Positions 43,885-52,751 of a DNA stretch of 64,000 nucleotides are shown one piece after another. The notes below the pieces were generated by a model. That model ran no database searches, was not told where the DNA came from, and saw nothing but the letters and a program-made list of their open reading frames with translations. A program made the translations under genes and the position numbers. The first letter of the stretch is position 1. Each line of letters starts with the position of its first letter. The stretch is from Prolixibacter bellariivorans ATCC BAA-1284. GTDB lineage: Bacteria > Bacteroidota > Bacteroidia > Bacteroidales > Prolixibacteraceae. The DNA is taken from assembly GCF_000621705.1 (NCBI RefSeq), contig NZ_JHXO01000008.1:62001-126000 (forward strand), given 5' to 3'.

Positions 43885-45321
43885 ATGAGACAAACTCTTT
43901 CCTTTTTCCTGCTAATAATCATTGGACTAACAACACAAACAAAAGCTCAGGAAGTTGATTTACTCTATTTCACAGATGCCCACAGAATATTTCCCGTATT
44001 GGATGTTCCCGGCGGCCGTGGCGGTGTTGCCCGATTGAAAACACTTACCGACAGCCTCCGCAAAGAAAATCCAAACACCTTTCTTATTCAAGGTGGAGAC
44101 CTGGCTGGAGGCGTTCTGTTTGGCGGAATGTACAAAGGATGGCCAATGATTAAAGCCTTCAATCAAATTCCGCTCGATCTGTGTAATTTTGGGCAGCACG
44201 AATTTGATTTTGGTTCAGTTCATGCCGATTCGCTGGTCAGGCGTTCACACTTTCAGTGGATTTCCTCCAATCTTCAAGCTCCTTCCGGGAAACCGTTCGC
44301 GAATGTCCCCCGCTTTGTCATCAAGGATTTTCAAGGTATTCGACTCGCTTTTATCGGATTGACGGACGCCATGAATACAACGCTGAACGATGGTGATGTA
44401 ATTCAAGAAGATATGCAAAAAGCGATATCCGAAATCCTCCCACAAATAGAATCACATCATCCCGATAGGGTAATCGCCATTACACAAACCGACCTGAACA
44501 CTAATCGCAAATTACTGAAAGCATTTCCTCAGATTGACCTCGTTTTCACGGAAGAAGAACACGAATACAACAGCAACGTATTTTTCGAAGGGAAACGTCC
44601 TATCATATCACCTGCCGGGAATATGAGTTCAGTCGCCCATGTTATTCTCCGAAAAACCGGAAGACCGACCATCGAAATAATTCCACTTGATTCAACGATT
44701 TCTTCAAATTCCGAATTGCGCGAACTGGAAGTATACTACCGGAACGACATGAATCGGAAACTTTCAGAGCCACTGGCACAATTAGAGATGCCACTCTCCT
44801 TCCGGAAAGGCATAACCGGAGAAAGTGCCGCCGGGAATTTGATTACTGATGCTTTTCGGGCAGCCTACCATTCCGACGTAGCACTCATCAATGGCGGCGG
44901 CATTCGGGCCGATATTCCGCCGGGAACATTTACGTTAAAGGATGCACGTTCGCTGTTGCCTTTTGGAAATAAACTTTGCCTGGTAAAAATGACCGGAAAC
45001 CAGCTGAAGAAGATGATAAAAGCCAATGTGAATAGCAAAACAGGACAACTGTTCCAGGTTTCCGGCATCCGTTATACGTATAATTCAACTAAAGATTCTT
45101 TAACCATTTTCAGAAATCAAGTTCCATTACCCCCTAATGATTCAATTTCTGTTGTACTCAATAACTATATTCTGAGACGAACTCCCGACCAATTTGAGAT
45201 TATCATTGGTGAAAACAATCCAAATGCGGTAACCGATTACGAAGCTTTGAGACATTATGCCCTTACGGGCAAAAGATTACATCCCCAAAAAGAAGGTCGA
45301 ATTACCATTGTAAAAAAATAA
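43885..45321 (+). CDS. 5'-nucleotidase/UshA-like metallophosphoesterase
   Basis: The ATG at 43885 starts a signal peptide (TLSFFLLIIIGLTTQTKAQ); the longer frame lies over the RNA terminator. The mature protein of about 460 residues has the calcineurin-like N-terminal domain (LLYFTDAHRIFPV, IQGGDLAGGVLFGG, NFGQHEFDFG in place of GNHEFD). It ends with the 5'-nucleotidase C-terminal domain (GESAAGNLITDAFRAAYHSD, INGGGIRADIPPG, LPFGNKL). GQHE replaces the usual GNHE, so one metal-binding or catalytic Asn is changed to Gln. It lies between the two structured RNA copies. Confidence 0.88.
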   Translation: MRQTLSFFLLIIIGLTTQTKAQEVDLLYFTDAHRIFPVLDVPGGRGGVARLKTLTDSLRKENPNTFLIQGGDLAGGVLFGGMYKGWPMIKAFNQIPLDLCNFGQHEFDFGSVHADSLVRRSHFQWISSNLQAPSGKPFANVPRFVIKDFQGIRLAFIGLTDAMNTTLNDGDVIQEDMQKAISEILPQIESHHPDRVIAITQTDLNTNRKLLKAFPQIDLVFTEEEHEYNSNVFFEGKRPIISPAGNMSSVAHVILRKTGRPTIEIIPLDSTISSNSELRELEVYYRNDMNRKLSEPLAQLEMPLSFRKGITGESAAGNLITDAFRAAYHSDVALINGGGIRADIPPGTFTLKDARSLLPFGNKLCLVKMTGNQLKKMIKANVNSKTGQLFQVSGIRYTYNSTKDSLTIFRNQVPLPPNDSISVVLNNYILRRTPDQFEIIIGENNPNAVTDYEALRHYALTGKRLHPQKEGRITIVKK

Positions 45322-45499
45322 TTTTCTGGTAGAAGAACAGGTTTGAAGCAAAATCACCGACGCAACAACACGGCAAAACACCTTTATTTATTGAGCACAT
45401 ATACGTTATCAACAATTGTTCATATCTTCTGTTCGTTTTTCGTTGATTTTGTTTTGCCAAAAACACTTGCCTGATAAATAAAACATTGTAACTTGCATA

Positions 45500-46034
45500 T
45501 ATCAGGTGAGCGATAAAAGGTCGCACCGGAAACAAGGAGAAGAAAAAAGTCACTTAATTGGGGCTCGAATCCGATCGTACAGGTTGCAAAACCTGCTTGT
45601 TGAAGGAGCTGAAGCCTGGAAAGCGAAAGGAGTAACATCCAATCGAACTACCAGTCGGTCGCAGACAAACGGAAACGTTCATTCTAAAACTGAATCAGAA
45701 GGCTCTGTAGCAGCAACTCCGGTTAATGTTGCAGAAAGAAGATGAAAAAAAAGGATTCATTTCCCAAGACGTCTTCATCGCCTGTTGGACTGTTCTTCGG
45801 AACAGGAAATCAGAGATAGCCCGAAAGAAGCTTCGTCCGGGAAGGTGTCCTCCCGGGATGCCGAAGGGACAGCTTGAAGATGATGTTGTAACAGACATTG
45901 TCCAAGAGCCAAGGGTTGCACGAAAGTCTTCGGACGATCCTGTAGCCGGCCACAATAACCGTAACCTGACACTGTGAAGTGCAAACTTCAACAGCGAAAT
46001 GGGAACTATTCTTCACTGAATGGTTCCCATTTGT
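45500..46034 (+). ncRNA. Candidate structured RNA, copy 2
   Basis: Second copy, about 535 bases, preceded by the same promoter block (TAACTTGC at 45489-45496) and closed by the same hairpin (stem around 45997-46011 with 46018-46032). Most of the sequence is identical to copy 1. Differences favour paired positions or preserve pairing: CTGTTC-TTCG-GAACAG is complete here, and the 3' hairpin loop is GCAA instead of GTAA. The conservation extends about 90 bases upstream of the -7 box, so the promoter region is part of the unit. Confidence 0.72.
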
Positions 46035-46064
46035 GTTTATATACGGTTCGTTTGAAGTTGAATC

Positions 46065-46436
46065 TTACTTCTGCGATTTGAAATAGCGTCGTGTGAGCAC
46101 TTTTTTCAAATCACGCACAATAATCTGATGTGCCAATACCTCCATCTCGTTGTAATCGGGCAATTCCAAGCCGGCACGTGTTATCTCCCTTTGCGTAATA
46201 TCCACCTGGTACAGCACCGACAATAATCGCTGATAGTCATTAGCCAGCAAATGGCGAATCTGATCAACCAGTTGCTCGTGCAATTCCCGATAAGCCTGAG
46301 CAGTATTTCCTGAAAAAGTAATGGTAATGCCAAACATGGCAAAATCCTTCATAATTTGTTCAGCAGTTTCCTGAACAACAGCCGCGCTATCGAGGAAACG
46401 GGCTACATTATCGTTGCGTATATCGGGAAGTTTCAT
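46065..46436 (-). CDS. Conserved hypothetical helical protein
   Basis: The 123-residue soluble protein is all helical, with motifs FLDSAAVVQETAEQIMKDFAMFG, YRELHEQLVDQIRHLLANDYQRLLSVLYQVD and a basic end (RDLKKVLTRRYFKSQ). It resembles conserved short proteins of Bacteroidota without known function. It is divergent from nothing obvious and sits alone just after the second RNA copy, transcribed convergently to it. Confidence 0.7.
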   Translation of the reverse strand: MKLPDIRNDNVARFLDSAAVVQETAEQIMKDFAMFGITITFSGNTAQAYRELHEQLVDQIRHLLANDYQRLLSVLYQVDITQREITRAGLELPDYNEMEVLAHQIIVRDLKKVLTRRYFKSQK

Positions 46437-46507
46437 AAAATCGATTGCATTTCGTCATTCTCCGGAGGTGAAGTAAACAAAAATATGGCACTTTGTCCGT
46501 AAAGTTA

Positions 46508-47482
46508 TCAGAGGATAATTTCCTGAATGTTTCCGGCTACCTCCAGACCGGCATTTCGCCCGGTATCCTTAAATATTATCATCTTTCTTTTTCTATCGAG
46601 CAACTCCACATCAATGGTCGAAGTCATGCTTTCTTCAATCCGTCCCTCCATAAATCCATGAATAGGTGAAGCCAGTTCTGTAGCTTTTTCCCGGTAAGCA
46701 CGAATAACGAGCCGGTAGCTCGGGTTTTCAATGATCAATTCAACCATTTCCGCAGAGACCGAAGACTTGCGTAAAATAGATTTATTGTATGTCGTAAAAC
46801 GAATCAACCGCCCGTCCAGCCACAAACCGGCAATGAATCCTACAAAAGCTTTTCGTATCCAGGGAATCTTCGCAACTGAAACTTTCAACGAAACTCCCGG
46901 ACGGGAAAAGTGATTGGATTGCATCCAGACGTAAGCGCTGGGAAACGACCGTCCCCAATCCTTTTCGGTATAGCCCCGTCCACCCGTAAAATCAATGTCT
47001 TCACCATCCAACAGCAGATTCCCTCCGATGCTGTGATCCATACTGACGATTCCATGGTAACATTCCATAAAAGGCACGAAGGCATAAGGGCCCATAATTC
47101 CCGGCGAATACCATGGCTTTGGCCAGGGCACCATTCCCGAGAAATGCAATTCGCCCGAAAGGGCGGGCAATTCCAAATGTATCGTGTCGGCTGAAAAATG
47201 ATTGCCGGCAATCGAGAATTGGAATTTTCGTGCCTGCGGCCGGAACTGTTCCGCATCGAAACGAAAGTATTGGGAAGTATGTTTTCGTCCGTCAAGTACC
47301 TGAATAAAGGCTTGCTTTTTTTCGGTTTCATCCATTGCAATACCCGGAATAACAGCAAGAGCCCTGGTCTCATCAGCATTTACCAGTTTATAATACCAGC
47401 CCTCAAAGTAACGCCTTTTACGGCCCCATCCCTGGAACTGTTCCGGATTGAAAAAAGCGCACCACTTATTTAGAATTAGCAT
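46508..47482 (-). CDS. Tocopherol-cyclase-like beta-barrel protein
   Basis: From the ATG at 47482 there are 324 residues. Blocks visible are GRKRRYFEGWYYKLVN at the N-terminus, PWYSPGIMGPYAFVPFMECYHGIVSMDH in the middle, and GRGYTEKDWGRSFPSAYVWMQSNHF, the hallmark of the tocopherol cyclase-like (lipocalin-type) fold. In plants and cyanobacteria this closes the chroman ring. In non-photosynthetic bacteria the substrate is unknown. No signal peptide is seen. Confidence 0.85.
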   Translation of the reverse strand: MLILNKWCAFFNPEQFQGWGRKRRYFEGWYYKLVNADETRALAVIPGIAMDETEKKQAFIQVLDGRKHTSQYFRFDAEQFRPQARKFQFSIAGNHFSADTIHLELPALSGELHFSGMVPWPKPWYSPGIMGPYAFVPFMECYHGIVSMDHSIGGNLLLDGEDIDFTGGRGYTEKDWGRSFPSAYVWMQSNHFSRPGVSLKVSVAKIPWIRKAFVGFIAGLWLDGRLIRFTTYNKSILRKSSVSAEMVELIIENPSYRLVIRAYREKATELASPIHGFMEGRIEESMTSTIDVELLDRKRKMIIFKDTGRNAGLEVAGNIQEIIL

Positions 47483-47645
47483 GAGATTAAAGCTGGTTAT
47501 GAATATTCTGAAACGAAGACGTTCAAAGCATAATTCCATCCGAATAAAAAGATAAGGAATGCGAAGGAGATAAAAAAACTTCCCGCGAGCCTGTAAGGTA
47601 GCAGCTCTTTACTCGTCAAACTGTCAAAAATTAATTTTCTCACGT

Positions 47646-48101
47646 ATGAAAACAATCGAAAAGTATCATCAGCTCGTTGAAGTTATCAGCAAAGCCAAAT
47701 GGCTTCCACTTCTTCTCCTTCGACTCATCCTTGCCTATGGTTTTTTTGGACCGGCCAAAATGAAATGGAGCAACATGGACGGGATCATTAGCTGGTTTTC
47801 TCATATGGGAATGCCGATGCCGGCATTGAATGCCTACCTGGCCGCCTCGACTGAAGCGCTGGGCGTCATCTTGTTATTCTTAGGATTGGGGACACGCATT
47901 ATCACCATTCCACTCATGTTTGTGATGTTTGTAGCCATCAAAACCGTCCATTGGCAACATGGCTTTGCTGCAGGAGACAATGGATTTGAGATTCCGCTTT
48001 ACTACCTGCTTATGCTGCTCACTCTTTTCATCATGGGGCCTGGAAAAATCAGCCTCGACTCTCTCATCTATTCCTTCAGAAAGAAAAGACGAACAATTTA
48101 A
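47646..48101 (+). CDS. DoxX-family membrane protein
   Basis: The 151-residue protein has four membrane segments with the DoxX pattern: LLLRLILAYGFFGPAKMKW, NAYLAASTEALGVILLFLGLGTR, IPLMFVMFVAIKTVHW, YYLLMLLTLFIMGPGKISLDSL. The family is linked to quinone or thiol redox functions. It is transcribed in the same direction as the HTCS regulator about 220 bp downstream. Confidence 0.9.
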   Translation: MKTIEKYHQLVEVISKAKWLPLLLLRLILAYGFFGPAKMKWSNMDGIISWFSHMGMPMPALNAYLAASTEALGVILLFLGLGTRIITIPLMFVMFVAIKTVHWQHGFAAGDNGFEIPLYYLLMLLTLFIMGPGKISLDSLIYSFRKKRRTI

Positions 48102-48324
48102 AATAAGATTTTCAACTCGGCTAAAAGGCCCAGTAACAAATCCCGGGATGGAGTTTTCGGTCTGTTTTGCAACAGAAAGAAGGACTTCATTCCGGTACAA
48201 CATCCTAACAACAAAACCGCTGATCTATTCATCTCAGAGAATATCATCCGCGTTTATTCCGAATATTTCAGGAAATACCAACCTTTTATTAAATTGCGGA
48301 ACTGAATCAAGTAAAAGCCGGCCT

Positions 48325-51300
48325 GTGAAAACCAGATTCACCAACCTGATCCTAATCCTGCTTATCACTGTATTTTCAAGTGTTTCCGCATTTTCTCAAC
48401 AGAAACAATACAACTTTGCCCAGATAAACAACACCAACGGATTATCGAACAATCACGTTACGTGTATTTTGCGCGACAAACAGGGCTTCATGTGGTTCGG
48501 AACCAATTCGGGTCTGAATCGCTATGATGGCTATTCCGTCAAGATTTTCACACATCATCCGTCCGACAGTACATCGATTGACAACAACATCATCGCGGCA
48601 ATCAAACAGGACTGCGATGGAAAACTATGGGTCAGAACCCAAACCGGCTTCAACGTATACGACCCGAAAACCGAGACTTTCTCGTTTTCCAATTCTCCTG
48701 TACTGCGAAAACATCCGGAATTCATCAATCATTTCATCAATCTTTTCACCGACAGTGAAAGCCAGAGTTGGCTAATGACCAGCGATTACGGAGTATTTCG
48801 CTTCGACACGCTTCATCAGGATATTGCTCCGGTAAAACATCTCGCCAATAGGAATGGTGTTAAAGCAACCTCCGATGTGACTGCCATGGCCGAAGACTCA
48901 AAAGGCAACCTATGGCTCATTCATCAGGATGGCTATCTGGAAATGAAGCCCAAAGGGAGTATGAATGCGAAGATTCAGGCCAGCTTCTTACATGACCTAT
49001 ATCCCGGAGAACAATTGAACTGCCGCATATTCATTGACAACGATGACGATATCTGGATTTCAACACAGGGTCATGCCATCGGCCTTTTCTATTATGAGCC
49101 TGCCACCGGAAAGCTTGTTCACATCGACCAGACTTCCAGGCCCACTCATACCAACACCAACATCATTACCGGTATCACGCAGGACTCAGATGACAACATC
49201 TGGATAGCCACCGACCACGGAGGTATCAACCTGCTCGATAAAAAAGATTTCAGTGTGCGGTACCTGACACACGAAACCTACAACGTCCACAGCATTGCCC
49301 ACAATAGTCTCACGGCCATGTTCCGCGACAGCGAAGGGATTATTTGGATTGGAACCTACAAAGAGGGAATCAGTTATTATCACAAAAACCTGATCCTGTT
49401 CAACACCATCCGGTATACACCTCAAAGTGCAAATGGTCTGAACTTCGGCGACATCAACTGCTTTACCGAGGACAAAAAAGGGAATTTGTGGATTGGAACC
49501 AATGGCGGCGGACTGAACTACTATAACAGGAAAACCGGAAAATTTACCCATTACGTTCATCATGACGATGACCCGAACAGTCTCTCCAATGACGTAATTG
49601 TTTCGCTTTTTATCGATCACGAAAACAAACTCTGGATTGGGACCTACTTCGGTGGCCTTAACCGTTTCGACGGAAAAAAATTCACTCATTACACGCACGA
49701 TCCAAAAGATTCGACCAGTATCTCCAATAACAATATCTGGACGATATACGAAGACTCATTTAACAATCTCTGGATAGGAACGCTGGGCAGCGGGCTCGAC
49801 CGGTTTGATCGCAACACGGAAAGCTTTCAGCATTTCCGCACCGGCAGCGAAAATTCCATTATCTCCAACGTTATCATTTCGTTGGCCGAAGACAACCAAA
49901 ACCGCCTGTGGATTGGCACACCCGACGGCCTGAGCATCTTTAACCCGGAAACCCGTACATTCAGCAACCTGCTTCACACCGACAAGGATACCACCACGCT
50001 GAGCAACAATACAGTGAATTGCTTATTAGCCGATTCGCGCGGATGGATTTGGGCAGGAACACCAGAAGGCCTGAATGTATACGACGAGCACACCGGCCAG
50101 TTCAGGCGTATTTTGAAGAGCAACGGCTTACCGACGAACAACATCGTTTCAATAGTAGAAGACCATCAACACAATATCTGGCTGGGAACCACCAAAGGCT
50201 TGGTTCAAGTCGTCGAAAAGGGCGACCATGTTTCCGATTTTTCCATGCGCATTAAATTGTACGACGACGAAGACGGGTTACAGGCCAAAGAGTTTAACGA
50301 GCGGGCTGCTTATGTTACCAGCAACGGCCAGCTTTTCTTCGGCGGCCCAAATGGCATTAACTTCTTTAACCCGGGTAATCTGGTAGAAAACAAGAATATT
50401 CCCAAAGTGGTGTTCACCAACCTGCAGGTTTTCAACCGAACCATACAGGTGGGAGAAAGATTCAACCGGCGCATTTTGCTGCCCCAATCCATCATCGACA
50501 CCAAAGAAATTACGCTGAAGCACGCCGAAAACTTCTTCTCGGTGGCCTTCTCTACGCTAAGTTATTTCCATCCGGAAAAGAACCAGTTTGCCTACAAGCT
50601 GGAAGGTTTTAACAACAGCTGGATTTATACCGACTGGAAGAATCGCCGGGCCACGTTCACCAACCTCGACCCGGGCGAATACACTTTGCGCGTCAGGGCA
50701 TCGAACAATAATGGCTACTGGAACCAGGAAGGTGCGACCCTGAAAATTAACATCCTCCCTCCTTTCTGGCAAACGATTTACGCTTATGTCGCCTACGTGC
50801 TCATTATCCTGCTCATCATCTGGCTATGGCGTCAACGGATCATCAGGCGGGAGCAGGAAAAATTCGAGATCGAGCGGGAAAAAATCAAGGCGCGCCGCCT
50901 TCACGACCTCGATATGCTGAAACTCCGTTTCTTCACGAATATCAGTCACGAGTTCCGTACGCCGCTCACGCTTATCATCACGCCCATCGAGCAATTGTTG
51001 CAAAAAGCGAAAGGCAACGAAGAGCAGAAACACCTGCAACTTATTTACCGCAACAGCCGGCGTTTGCTCAGCCTGGTGAACCAGCTACTCGATTTCCGGA
51101 AACTGGAATTCCAGGAGATTAAGCTCCGACCGAGTGAAGGCGAAATTGTCCGTTTCATTCGCGAAACCACCGAATCGTTTTCCGACCTCTCGGAGAAAAA
51201 GAATATTCATCTCTATTTCCAGACCGATGTGGAAAATATCACCGCGTATTTCGACCACGACAAGCTGGAAAAAATTCTCCTGAACCTGCTGTCCAATGCC

Positions 51301-52491
51301 TTCAAATACACCTCCGAAAACGGCGATGTGCATGTGGATGTTCGATTAAATGAAAAAGAACATCCCTCCATCGAAATCAGCGTCAGTGACACCGGAATCG
51401 GTATTCCTGAAGAAAAACAACAACGCATTTTCGAGCGCTTCTTCCAGGATGAGACCAACGGCTCCGATTATAACCAGGGAAGCGGCATTGGGCTCGCATT
51501 GGTGAATGAATATGTGAAGTTGCAAAACGGCACCATCACCGTGGAGAGCGCGCCGGGCAAAGGCAGCTGCTTCCGGGTGACCTTGCCCCTGGTGTTCGGC
51601 AAAGAAACTTCGGCGGAAGTGGAAAAAGCGAACTGGAAACGCCAACCGGCAGCCCAGCCTTCGTTGGTGATGGAGCCGGAAGCTGCAGAAGAAAGTGAAA
51701 CAACCGGCAGAACCTCGAAAAATACCAAACTGACATTGCTGCTGGTGGAAGACAACGAAGATTTCCGTTTTTACCTGAAGGACAATTTCAAACAGACTTT
51801 TGAGGTATTGGAAGCCGGCGACGGATACACCGGCTGGGAAATCGCCTCAAAATCGCTGCCCGACTTGATTATCAGCGATGTGATGATGCCGGTAATGGAC
51901 GGCATCGACCTGTGCCGGAAAGTCAAGAGTACGGCCGAAACCTCTCATATCCCGGTCATTCTGCTGACCGCGAAAGTGGCCGACAACCAGAAGATGGAAG
52001 GCTACGATGTGGGCGCCGACGACTACATCACCAAGCCATTCAATTTCGAGTTGCTAGAATCGCGCATCAAAAACCTGCTGGCACAACGGCGGAAACTGCA
52101 GAAAGCCTTCCGCAAGAAAATCGATGTCAGTCCCAGCGAAATTGAAATTACTTCGCTGAATGAGATCTTCATCAAGAAGGCCATTGATTTAGTGGAAGAA
52201 AATATCGGCAACAGCCAGTTCTCTGTACAGGAAATGAGCTCGGAACTGGGCATGAGCCGGGTGAACCTTTACAAGAAAATCTCGTCGCTCACCGGGCAAA
52301 CACCCGTGGAATTCATCCGTACCATCCGGTTGAAACGCGCGGCCCAATTCCTCAAACAGGGCCAGCTCACCGTTAGCGAAGTGGCGTACCGGGTAGGCTA
52401 CAACGACCCGAAATACTTTACCCGGCAGTTCAAAAACGAATTCAGCATCACGCCGTCGCAATACGGAAAAAACGGGAACGGGAAATCATAG
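48325..52491 (+). CDS. Hybrid two-component system (HTCS) regulator
   Basis: The GTG at 48325 is chosen because a signal sequence (LILILLITVFSSVSAFSQ) follows at once and no in-frame ATG lies nearby. The protein has 1388 residues. A periplasmic sensor of about 14 propeller repeats (WFGTNSGLNRYDG, WIGTNGGGLNYYNRKTGKF) ends in a Y_Y_Y domain, followed by one membrane helix near 814-835. Then come HisKA with His875 (ISHEFRTPLTL), HATPase (DTGIGIPEE), a receiver with Asp1185 (ISDVMMPVMDG) and an AraC HTH. Such proteins sense oligosaccharides, but no SusC/SusD genes are present here. Confidence 0.93.
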   Translation: MKTRFTNLILILLITVFSSVSAFSQQKQYNFAQINNTNGLSNNHVTCILRDKQGFMWFGTNSGLNRYDGYSVKIFTHHPSDSTSIDNNIIAAIKQDCDGKLWVRTQTGFNVYDPKTETFSFSNSPVLRKHPEFINHFINLFTDSESQSWLMTSDYGVFRFDTLHQDIAPVKHLANRNGVKATSDVTAMAEDSKGNLWLIHQDGYLEMKPKGSMNAKIQASFLHDLYPGEQLNCRIFIDNDDDIWISTQGHAIGLFYYEPATGKLVHIDQTSRPTHTNTNIITGITQDSDDNIWIATDHGGINLLDKKDFSVRYLTHETYNVHSIAHNSLTAMFRDSEGIIWIGTYKEGISYYHKNLILFNTIRYTPQSANGLNFGDINCFTEDKKGNLWIGTNGGGLNYYNRKTGKFTHYVHHDDDPNSLSNDVIVSLFIDHENKLWIGTYFGGLNRFDGKKFTHYTHDPKDSTSISNNNIWTIYEDSFNNLWIGTLGSGLDRFDRNTESFQHFRTGSENSIISNVIISLAEDNQNRLWIGTPDGLSIFNPETRTFSNLLHTDKDTTTLSNNTVNCLLADSRGWIWAGTPEGLNVYDEHTGQFRRILKSNGLPTNNIVSIVEDHQHNIWLGTTKGLVQVVEKGDHVSDFSMRIKLYDDEDGLQAKEFNERAAYVTSNGQLFFGGPNGINFFNPGNLVENKNIPKVVFTNLQVFNRTIQVGERFNRRILLPQSIIDTKEITLKHAENFFSVAFSTLSYFHPEKNQFAYKLEGFNNSWIYTDWKNRRATFTNLDPGEYTLRVRASNNNGYWNQEGATLKINILPPFWQTIYAYVAYVLIILLIIWLWRQRIIRREQEKFEIEREKIKARRLHDLDMLKLRFFTNISHEFRTPLTLIITPIEQLLQKAKGNEEQKHLQLIYRNSRRLLSLVNQLLDFRKLEFQEIKLRPSEGEIVRFIRETTESFSDLSEKKNIHLYFQTDVENITAYFDHDKLEKILLNLLSNAFKYTSENGDVHVDVRLNEKEHPSIEISVSDTGIGIPEEKQQRIFERFFQDETNGSDYNQGSGIGLALVNEYVKLQNGTITVESAPGKGSCFRVTLPLVFGKETSAEVEKANWKRQPAAQPSLVMEPEAAEESETTGRTSKNTKLTLLLVEDNEDFRFYLKDNFKQTFEVLEAGDGYTGWEIASKSLPDLIISDVMMPVMDGIDLCRKVKSTAETSHIPVILLTAKVADNQKMEGYDVGADDYITKPFNFELLESRIKNLLAQRRKLQKAFRKKIDVSPSEIEITSLNEIFIKKAIDLVEENIGNSQFSVQEMSSELGMSRVNLYKKISSLTGQTPVEFIRTIRLKRAAQFLKQGQLTVSEVAYRVGYNDPKYFTRQFKNEFSITPSQYGKNGNGKS

Positions 52492-52518
52492 ACCAATCGT
52501 TTCCGCCCGCGGAGAATA

Positions 52519-52749
52519 AGCTTCCGCCTGTTCAGGTAACGCTTCGAAGTGTTAAGGTCGAGCTTCGAACTGGTACAAATTCCCTTCGAACTTCACCGGA
52601 AAAGCTTCCGCCTTGATCAAATGAGTTTCGAACTTGCCAAGTTAAGCTTCCGCCTCGATCAAATAAGCTTCGAACTTCGTCGGTAGAGCTTCCGCTTTGG
52701 GAAAATGAGCTTCGGTGTGAGAAAGTAAGGCTCCGGTGTTACCTACCTT
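52519..52749 (+). repeat. Exactly 21-bp periodic tandem array
   Basis: Eleven imperfect units start at 52519, 52540, 52561, 52582, 52603, 52624, 52645, 52666, 52687, 52708 and 52729, that is, every 21 bp. Unit starts alternate between AGCTTCCGCCT-like and AGCTTCGAACT-like versions. One frame reads as heptads (SFRLDQM, SFELAKL) broken by stops. The array fills the gap between two convergent genes, the HTCS and hsdR. Confidence 0.88.
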
Positions 52750-52751
52750 GA

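Noticed and set aside
47959-48324. Long N-terminal extension of the HTCS protein
   Set aside because: It overlaps the DoxX gene in another frame, and a signal peptide follows the GTG at 48325.
52519-52749. Possible CRISPR array or coding heptad-repeat protein
   Set aside because: There are no spacers, and the heptad frame contains stops and no start. It is a tandem array only.
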